Of a stretch of DNA of 7,229 nucleotides, positions 1-5,125 are shown one piece after another. This stretch comes from Pseudomonadota bacterium. Lineage in GTDB: Bacteria > Pseudomonadota > Alphaproteobacteria > Sphingomonadales > Sphingomonadaceae. The notes beneath the pieces were generated by a model. The model searched no databases. It had not been told where the DNA came from and saw nothing but the letters and a program-made list of their open reading frames with translations. The position numbers and the translations under genes were made by a program. Each line of letters starts with the position of its first letter. The first letter of the stretch is position 1. Location of the stretch: contig JAEXAW010000011.1 of the NCBI GenBank assembly GCA_023458055.1, positions 1 through 7,229 of the forward strand, written 5' to 3'.

Positions 1-63
1 TATAAACATATCTCAAGACTTGCCAACGCAGCACGGGACGAAATTGGCCAAATCCCAAGGGCA

Positions 64-160
64 CGTCAAAATGGCTTTGATCTCAAAGCAAAACGACCTT
101 GCAGGCAGAATAACTGCCTGACTGCGGCCGTTTTACTTCGATATCTTCGCCATTTTGACG
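64..160. repeat. 97-nt near-palindrome (long imperfect hairpin)
   Basis: Bases 64-95 and 129-160 are inverted copies matching at 26 of 32 positions, with the outer 12 bp perfect (CGTCAAAATGGC at 64-75, GCCATTTTGACG at 149-160). Inside lies a second perfect inverted repeat, CAGGCAG (102-108) and CTGCCTG (114-120), on almost the same axis, so the whole segment can fold into one long hairpin with a 5-nt AATAA loop. Each arm ends in TTTTGACG reading outward. It is not followed by a T-run, so it is not a typical terminator. It could be a small palindromic mobile element, a protein-binding site or a structured RNA; no flanking target duplication is visible and no second copy lies in the window. Confidence 0.85.
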
Positions 161-195
161 CCTCGACGATCTATTTAACGGGTCCTGACCCTAGT

Positions 196-227
196 CGCGC
201 TGATCGGAGAAGAGGGTTATCAGCGCG
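196..227. repeat. 9-bp perfect inverted repeat, 14-bp spacer
   Basis: CGCGCTGAT at 196-204 is the exact reverse complement of ATCAGCGCG at 219-227. It may be an operator-type dyad or an RNA hairpin. It lies inside the short open frame at 179-301, whose coding status is doubtful, so no role can be assigned. Confidence 0.6.
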
Positions 228-337
228 CCATGACACTCGCCGAAGGGCTGCCCAAATCGGATAGCGACTTGCTCCTCGCCATCGGAGAAAAGCCTTATTG
301 ACCTTTTCGAAGGTCGATAAATTGAAACGACAAAGTC

Positions 338-375
338 TCCCGCGACGGGCAACCCGTTGCGGGATGCTGGTTTTT
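338..375 (+). terminator. Probable rho-independent terminator upstream of rne
   Basis: TCCCGCGACGGG (338-349) pairs with CCCGTTGCGGGA (353-364) over 12 bp, with one G-T wobble and a 3-nt CAA loop. Six bases later there is a run of five T at 371-375. The stem is long and GC-rich but the T-run is slightly displaced, so termination may be incomplete. It would end a plus-strand transcript entering from the left and insulate the rne promoter, which starts two bases further on. Confidence 0.65.
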
Positions 376-376
376 G

Positions 377-405
377 TTGCCGCACTCGTATTGCGGTGCT
401 AGCAC
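377..405 (+). promoter_or_regulatory. Candidate housekeeping promoter of rne
   Basis: TTGCCGC (377-383), 14 bases, then GCTAGCAC (398-405). This agrees well with the Caulobacter housekeeping consensus TTGaCgS-N10-14-GCtANAWC. Read in E. coli terms it is TTGCCG, a 17-base spacer and TAGCAC. The -10 part lies in a perfect 10-bp palindrome (396-405), which could also be a binding site. Transcription would start near 412, giving a leader of about 350 nt. A weaker alternative is TTAGAC at 434 with TATACG at 457. Confidence 0.5.
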
Positions 406-411
406 GTCCTC

Positions 412-761
412 TTGGCGGAGAGATGCTCTTTAATTAGACCTTTCCTTCGCTATATCTATACGAAGCTGCTAGAAGGCATTGGCCATCCCAGCACAATTTT
501 TTTCAGGTTGACGCTGCATGAGGCAAGATATTCTCCCAACCCCGACCCTGCAAATGGGTGGTGTGGTTTGGTCGAATATTGCCGACGCAACCGTTGGCGG
601 GCGCAGCAAGACTGTCGCCCTGACCCCGCGCAGCAGACGCAATTTTTCCTTTTTAACCCGGATATCCGACGCTGGAGCGCTAGCGCCCGGCGCCCTATCC
701 TCATCAGATCGCATGACCGACGGCCCCTTGTTGGCTCGTTGTCGTGCACGGAGAATAATAA
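412..761 (+). promoter_or_regulatory. Long rne 5' leader with hairpins and U-tracts
   Basis: These roughly 350 bases hold no gene I can support; open frames here have no ribosome-binding site and no recognisable product. If the promoter at 377-405 is right, they form the rne leader. Visible elements are a run of seven T at 497-503, a hairpin at 599-620 (GGGCGCAG against CTG-CGCCC with one bulged T), T-rich stretches at 643-647 and 650-654, a perfect palindrome CGGATATCCG at 659-668 and another, GCGCTAGCGC, at 677-686. In E. coli the rne leader is about 360 nt and its hairpins and cleavage sites let RNase E limit its own mRNA. The similar length and the mix of stems and U-rich single strands suggest the same here, which is inference. 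Confidence 0.4.
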
Positions 762-3560
762 ATGACAACGCGTATGCTCATCGACGCGCGCCACCGGGAA
801 GAAACCCGTGTCGCCGTCGTCAAGGGAAACCGAATCGAGGAGTTTGATTTCGAATCTGCCGAGCACAAACAGCTCAAAGGCAATATCTATCTGGCAAAAG
901 TCACCCGCGTCGAACCGTCGCTGCAAGCGGCGTTCGTCGATTATGGCGGTAACCGCCACGGCTTTTTGGCCTTTAGCGAAATCCACCCCGATTATTACCA
1001 GATACCGAAAGAAGATCGCGACGCGCTCCTCGCCGAGGAGGCAGAGCATGCCGCCGAAGAAGAGCGGCTGCGCGAAGCCGAAGGCGATTATGAACCCATT
1101 GATGGCCATCATGATGATGATGGTCAGGACGATGACCGCCCCGATGCCGGCATCGAAGGCGAGATCAGCGTTATCGAGGTCGATGGTGAAGTCGATCAGG
1201 AAGGTGATGACGACGTCGCCCCGCAACCGGAATCGGTGAGCGGCGAAAACGGTCACGATGACGCCGGATCGCATGTTCAGGCCGCATCGGCCCTGCGCGC
1301 CAAGCGTATGGCGCTGCGCCGCCGCTATAAAATCCAGGACGTCATCCGCCGCCGTCAGGTGCTGCTGGTGCAGGTCGTCAAGGAAGAGCGCGGCAACAAG
1401 GGCGCGGCCCTCACCACCTATCTCAGCCTTGCCGGTCGCTATTGCGTGCTCATGCCCAATACCTCGCATGGCGGGGGCATCAGCCGCAAGATTTCCAACG
1501 GCGCGGACCGCAAGCGGTTGAAGTCGATTGTTGCGGAGATGAACCTCCCCGCATCGATGGGCTGCATCGTCCGCACGGCGGGGCTCCAGCGCACCAAAAC
1601 CGAGATCAAGCGCGACTTTGATTATCTCGCCCGCCTGTGGGACGAAATTCGCGAAAAAACGCTGCGCGCGTCCGCGCCGGCACCGATCCACACCGATAGC
1701 GACCTTATCAAACGCGCGATCCGCGACATTTATAATCGCGAAATTGACGAGGTGCTGGTCGAGGGCGAGGACGGCTATCGCGCCGCCAAGGACTTTATGA
1801 AGCTCCTGATGCCGAGCCACGCCAAAAAGGTGCAGAATTATGCCGACCCCGTGTCGCTGTTCCAGCGCTATGGCGTGGAGGACCAGCTTGCGGCGATGTA
1901 TAATCCGACCGTCCAGCTGAAATCGGGCGGCTATCTGGTCATCAACCCGACCGAAGCGTTGGTGTCGATCGACATCAACTCCGGTCGTTCGACCCGCGAA
2001 CATGGGATCGAGCAGACTGCGGTTGCGACCAACCTTGAAGCCGCGCGCGAAATTGCCCGTCAACTGCGCCTGCGCGACATGGCGGGCCTGGTTGTCATCG
2101 ACTTTATCGACATGGAGTCCAACTCCAACATCCGCAAGGTCGAAAAGGCGATGAAGGAAGCGCTCAAAAACGACCGCGCGCGCATCCAGGTAGGCCGCAT
2201 TTCGGGCTTTGGCCTGATGGAAATGAGCCGCCAGCGTCTGCGCACCGGCGTCCTCGAAGCCTCCACCCGCGCCTGTCCGCATTGCGAAGGCACCGGCCTT
2301 GTCCGCACCGCCTCGTCAGCGGCGCTGTCGGCACTGCGCATGCTCGAAGAGGAAGCAGCCCGTGGCCGTGCGACCAAGCTCACCTTGCGCGCATCGACCG
2401 AAGCGAGCTTCTATGTGCTCAACCATAAGCGCGCCGAACTTGCCGAAATCGAAGATCGCTATGGCGTTTCCGTGGCCATTTTGCCCGACGGCGAAACCGA
2501 AGGCGCGCGCATGTCGCTCGACGCTGCGGGGCCGCCGCCGACCAATGCGCCCAAATTCATTCCCCTGATCGACGAGGATGATGATCTCGACATTGTCGAT
2601 GATTATGATGACGTTGAAGAGGAAGAGGAAGAGCGTGGCAGCCGTCGGGGCCAAAATGGCCGCGATGAAGACCGTAGCGAAGGGGATGGGCGCAAGCGCA
2701 AGCGCCGCCGCCGCCGCCGCGGTGGCCGTGATCGCGACACGGATCAGGATGGCGAACGCAATGGCGACGTTGCGGGCCCGGATGAGGCTGACGCAGACGA
2801 CACTGCCGATGATCGCGGCGAGGGCGACACCGCTATCGCAGCCGATGGCGATGAAGAGGCACGCAAGCGTCGTCGCGGTCGCCGCGGAGGCCGTCGTCGT
2901 CGGGGTCGCGAAGGCGATAATGGCGAAGCGACCGGCGGCGAAGCGCTCAACGGCGCGCCTGATGAGGCCGGCGAAGCCGCCGATGCGGAACCGTCTGAAG
3001 CGCCCGCCGAGGCTGCGGCCGAGGAAGTGGCGCCAAAGCCCACCACCCGCCGCCGCCCGCGCGCCCGCAAGGATGCGGACGAGGCCGTTGCTGTGAGCGA
3101 ACCGGTCGCCGCCGAAGCCGAGGAAGCGCCCGTCAAGCCCAAGCGCGCCAGCCGGGCCAAGAAGGCCAGCGAAACGGTGGTGAGCGAAGCGGCAGAAACG
3201 GCTGCGGAAGCGGCTCCCGCCAAACCGAAACGGGCCAGCCGCGCGAGGACGATCAAGGCGGACGCGACCGAAGCCGCCGCTCCGGAAGCGACAGACGAGG
3301 AAGCTCCGAAAGCGACACCTGCACGGCGGACCCGCAAGCCTGCGGCCACCAAAGCGGAAACGGCGGCCAAGCCAGCGGCGAAAGCCAAGGCGGCACCGGC
3401 CCGGGCATCAAGCCGTGCGGCAAAAGCTGCACCCGCTGAAACGGTGGCGGAGCCGAAAGCGGCGCCGGAACCCGCTGCACCTGCGCCTGAACCGGCTGCG
3501 GAACCGCAAGCCGATGCCGCGCCACGCAAGACCGGATGGTGGCAACGCACCTTCGGTTAA
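762..3560 (+). CDS. rne: Ribonuclease E (RNase E/G family)
   Basis: A single-strand endoribonuclease that starts mRNA decay, matures rRNA and tRNA precursors, and scaffolds the RNA degradosome. The 932 residues begin at the first ATG after an in-frame TAA (759-761), with GGAG 8 bases upstream. The S1 RNA-binding domain begins near residue 39 and is split by an acidic, Asp-rich insertion (about 93-188), then resumes at YKIQDV (189). Catalytic Mg-binding aspartates are D404 (SIDINSG) and D447 (VIDFIDM), and the Zn-link is CPHC at 505-508. All lie exactly 101 residues later than E. coli D303, D346 and C404. From about 600 the protein is low-complexity: an acidic block (604-626), two Arg-rich blocks (644-658, 701-716), Ala/Pro/Lys-rich sequence with KPKRASRA at 792 and 821, and a terminal GWWQRTFG. 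GWW at the RNase E C-terminus binds PNPase in Caulobacter. The gene is complete and monocistronic. Confidence 0.98.
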   Translation: MTTRMLIDARHREETRVAVVKGNRIEEFDFESAEHKQLKGNIYLAKVTRVEPSLQAAFVDYGGNRHGFLAFSEIHPDYYQIPKEDRDALLAEEAEHAAEEERLREAEGDYEPIDGHHDDDGQDDDRPDAGIEGEISVIEVDGEVDQEGDDDVAPQPESVSGENGHDDAGSHVQAASALRAKRMALRRRYKIQDVIRRRQVLLVQVVKEERGNKGAALTTYLSLAGRYCVLMPNTSHGGGISRKISNGADRKRLKSIVAEMNLPASMGCIVRTAGLQRTKTEIKRDFDYLARLWDEIREKTLRASAPAPIHTDSDLIKRAIRDIYNREIDEVLVEGEDGYRAAKDFMKLLMPSHAKKVQNYADPVSLFQRYGVEDQLAAMYNPTVQLKSGGYLVINPTEALVSIDINSGRSTREHGIEQTAVATNLEAAREIARQLRLRDMAGLVVIDFIDMESNSNIRKVEKAMKEALKNDRARIQVGRISGFGLMEMSRQRLRTGVLEASTRACPHCEGTGLVRTASSAALSALRMLEEEAARGRATKLTLRASTEASFYVLNHKRAELAEIEDRYGVSVAILPDGETEGARMSLDAAGPPPTNAPKFIPLIDEDDDLDIVDDYDDVEEEEEERGSRRGQNGRDEDRSEGDGRKRKRRRRRRGGRDRDTDQDGERNGDVAGPDEADADDTADDRGEGDTAIAADGDEEARKRRRGRRGGRRRRGREGDNGEATGGEALNGAPDEAGEAADAEPSEAPAEAAAEEVAPKPTTRRRPRARKDADEAVAVSEPVAAEAEEAPVKPKRASRAKKASETVVSEAAETAAEAAPAKPKRASRARTIKADATEAAAPEATDEEAPKATPARRTRKPAATKAETAAKPAAKAKAAPARASSRAAKAAPAETVAEPKAAPEPAAPAPEPAAEPQADAAPRKTGWWQRTFG

Positions 3561-3583
3561 GCGCATTGCGTCCCGAATAATCG

Positions 3584-3628
3584 AAACCCCCGGAAAGGCT
3601 CGCCGCTTTTGCCGGGGGTTTTCTTTTT
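3584..3628 (+). terminator. Strong rho-independent terminator of rne
   Basis: AAACCCCCGG (3584-3593) pairs perfectly with CCGGGGGTTT (3612-3621). The loop contains a further short stem (AAAG with CTTT), and the stem is followed by TTCTTTTT (3621-3628). It lies 24 bases after the rne stop codon and should end the rne transcript, so the protease gene downstream probably needs its own promoter. Very little space is left for one. Confidence 0.9.
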
Positions 3629-3632
3629 GCGC

Positions 3633-3661
3633 TTCATCGCCGGTTCAGCCCCTGCTAGGAA
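3633..3661 (+). promoter_or_regulatory. Candidate promoter of the M48 protease gene
   Basis: TTCATCG (3633-3639), 14 bases, then GCTAGGAA (3654-3661). The -10 half fits the alphaproteobacterial GCTA-type element and the spacing equals that of the rne candidate promoter; the -35 half is poor. Transcription would start near 3667, a few bases before the ATG at 3670, giving a nearly leaderless mRNA and making the AGGA at 3657-3660 part of the promoter rather than a ribosome-binding site. Confidence 0.3.
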
Positions 3662-3669
3662 GAAGCAAC

Positions 3670-5052
3670 ATGATGGACCGCTCCCTGAATTTGCGTGTCG
3701 CCTACGCGCGCCTTGCCGCCTTCTTCCTCGCTTTTGTGGGCCTGATGATCGCGGTGCCCGCCGAGGCGCAGTCAATCTTGCGCGACGCCGAAACCGAAGC
3801 GTTGCTCGACGATATGTCCGCGCCGATCATCAAGGCGGCGGGGCTTGAGCCCAAAAATGTCAAGATCGTCCTCATCAACGACAAGGATATCAACGCCTTC
3901 GTTGCGGGCGGGCAGATTGTCTACATCCATAGCGGCCTCATCACCGCGGCCGACAATGCCAATGAAGTCCAGGGCGTGATCGCGCATGAACTTGGCCATG
4001 TCACCGGCGGCCATGTCATCCGCATGGGCGAAGGGATGAAGAAGGCAACCGGCATCTCGATCCTGTCGATGCTCGCCGGGATTGCGGCTGCAGCAGCGGG
4101 TGCAGGCGATGCGGGCATGGCCGCAATGGCGCTTGGCCAGACGGCGGCTTATTCCAGCCTGATGGGCTTTTCGCAAACGCAGGAAGCCTCGGCGGACGCG
4201 GCAGGTGCCAAATATCTCAGCGACGCCGGGATTAGCGGCAAGGGCAGCATCGCCTTTTTCAAAAAGCTCCAGAACCTTGAATATCGCTATAATGCGGGCG
4301 CGACGCGCGATGGTTATGGCCGCACCCACCCGATGACGGGGGATCGGATCGCGCGCCTTTCCGGCAGCTATGAAGCCGATCCGGCGTGGAACAAGACCAC
4401 GCCCGCCGACATCGAGCAGCGTTTCCAGCGCGCCAAGGCCAAGCTGATCGGCTATGTCGAAGAGCCAAAGCGCACCATGCAGCTTTATCCCGAGCGCGAC
4501 CAAAGCGTCGCCGCCCATTATGCGCGCGCTTATGCCTGGCACAAATCGGGCTATCCGGAAAAAGCCTTGGCGGAAGTCAACGCCCTCGCCAGGTTGCTGC
4601 CCGATGATCCCTATGCGCTGGAATTGCAGGGCCAGGTGCTGCTGGAATCGGGTCGCCCCAAAGAGTCGCTCGAACCCTTGCGCCGTGCGGTCACGCTCAC
4701 CAACAACCAGCCACTGATTGCCGGAACGCTTGGCCACGCGCTGGTGGCAACCGAAGACCCCGCCAATCTGCCGGAAGCAGCGCGCGTCTTGAAGGCGGCG
4801 GTCGCGCGGGACAATGACAATCCGTTCGCCTGGTATCAGCTCGGCGTCGTCTATCAGCAGCAGGGCGACGAGCCGCGCGCGGCCCTCGCGACGGCGGAGC
4901 GCTACAACCTTCAGGGCGAGCATCGGCTGGCGCTCCCCAATGCGGAAACCGCCATGGCCGGGCTTCCGGCGCAATCAGCCGACTGGCTGCGCGCACAGGA
5001 CATCGCAATGATCGCGCGGGCCGAAATCGCGCGTGACAAGAAGCGCAAATAA
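3670..5052 (+). CDS. BepA-like periplasmic M48 metalloprotease with TPR region
   Basis: A secreted zinc metallopeptidase of family M48, probably serving outer-membrane protein quality control like E. coli BepA (YfgC). The 460-residue product starts at ATG 3670, with AGGA 9 bases upstream. The frame is open back to 3415, but that part overlaps rne and its terminator and precedes the signal peptide. A hydrophobic segment (15-29) ends in AEA-QS, predicting cleavage after A33. Zinc ligands are H106 and H110 of HELGH and E172 of the ExxxD motif (EASAD). THP with H220 matches the regulatory His (H246) of BepA in position: HEXXH to Glu is 66 residues here and 65 in BepA, and HEXXH to this His is 114 here and 110 there. 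An Ala/Gly/Met-rich hydrophobic stretch follows the HEXXH helix. Residues about 270-430 are helical and TPR-like (YPEKALAEVNALARLLPDD). It is 73 nt upstream of the DsbA-family gene and may be co-transcribed. Confidence 0.9.
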   Translation: MMDRSLNLRVAYARLAAFFLAFVGLMIAVPAEAQSILRDAETEALLDDMSAPIIKAAGLEPKNVKIVLINDKDINAFVAGGQIVYIHSGLITAADNANEVQGVIAHELGHVTGGHVIRMGEGMKKATGISILSMLAGIAAAAAGAGDAGMAAMALGQTAAYSSLMGFSQTQEASADAAGAKYLSDAGISGKGSIAFFKKLQNLEYRYNAGATRDGYGRTHPMTGDRIARLSGSYEADPAWNKTTPADIEQRFQRAKAKLIGYVEEPKRTMQLYPERDQSVAAHYARAYAWHKSGYPEKALAEVNALARLLPDDPYALELQGQVLLESGRPKESLEPLRRAVTLTNNQPLIAGTLGHALVATEDPANLPEAARVLKAAVARDNDNPFAWYQLGVVYQQQGDEPRAALATAERYNLQGEHRLALPNAETAMAGLPAQSADWLRAQDIAMIARAEIARDKKRK

Positions 5053-5091
5053 GTTCAGAATCGCGCATCAGACACACCAGATAAAGGAGCA

Positions 5092-5109
5092 CTCCCCTTC
5101 ATAAGGGAG
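5092..5109 (+). other. Intercistronic hairpin before the DsbA-family gene
   Basis: CTCCCCTT (5092-5099), loop CAT, AAGGGAG (5103-5109): five continuous pairs, one bulged C, then two more pairs. There is no T-run after it, so it is a poor terminator. It more likely stabilises the upstream mRNA or shapes the start region of the next gene. It also contains the purine-rich GGGAG that would otherwise be the best ribosome-binding site, 16 bases from the ATG. A second AAGGAG at 5084-5089 is much too far away. Confidence 0.45.
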
Positions 5110-5125
5110 AGCGGGGCCGGATATT

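Larger units (their letters stand above)
1..337. other. Lower-GC upstream flank, no confident gene
   Basis: No gene can be supported here. Hand counting gives 84 G or C in the first 180 bases (47%), clearly below the downstream genes. One plus-strand frame is open from the window edge to a TGA at 119-121, but its peptide resembles nothing I know and it ends inside a hairpin. A second plus-strand frame is open from 179 to a TGA at 299-301, between an upstream TAA at 176-178 and the stop. It reads protein-like (ending LLLAIGEKPY), but its only ATG is at 230, leaving 23 codons. It could be the tail of a gene whose 5' part was lost, or chance. The terminator just downstream shows that some plus-strand transcript probably ends here. 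Small dyads include GGGTC-2 nt-GACCC at 180-191 and a 6-bp stem with a TTCG loop at 300-315. Confidence 0.5.

Noticed and set aside
465..503. Attenuator-type terminator before the run of seven T
   Set aside because: Only 4-bp stems (GCTG/CAGC or TGCT/AGCA) can be formed upstream of the T-run, too weak for a terminator.
508..536. Promoter with TTGACG at 508-513
   Set aside because: No acceptable -10 element lies 15-18 bases downstream; GATATT is only 13 bases away.
412..847. Plus-strand open frames of about 110 codons in the rne leader
   Set aside because: Arg/Pro-rich out-of-frame reading with no ribosome-binding site and no recognisable similarity; one overlaps the rne start.
456..2282. 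608-codon open frame on the minus strand opposite rne
   Set aside because: It is antisense to the conserved catalytic half of RNase E; its peptide has no recognisable domain and it arises from GC-rich third positions.
2744..3550. 268-codon open frame on the minus strand opposite the RNase E tail
   Set aside because: An Ala/Ser-rich shadow of the low-complexity Ala/Lys/Glu coding sequence; no ribosome-binding site or domain.
3415..3669. N-terminal extension of the M48 protease frame
   Set aside because: It overlaps rne in another frame and runs through a strong terminator, and would put a basic segment before a clear signal peptide. The ATG at 3670 has AGGA at the right distance.
3772..4974. 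400-codon open frame on the minus strand opposite the M48 gene
   Set aside because: The plus strand carries HELGH, ExxxD and THP motifs plus a signal peptide; the antisense peptide is Arg/Gly-rich without known motifs.
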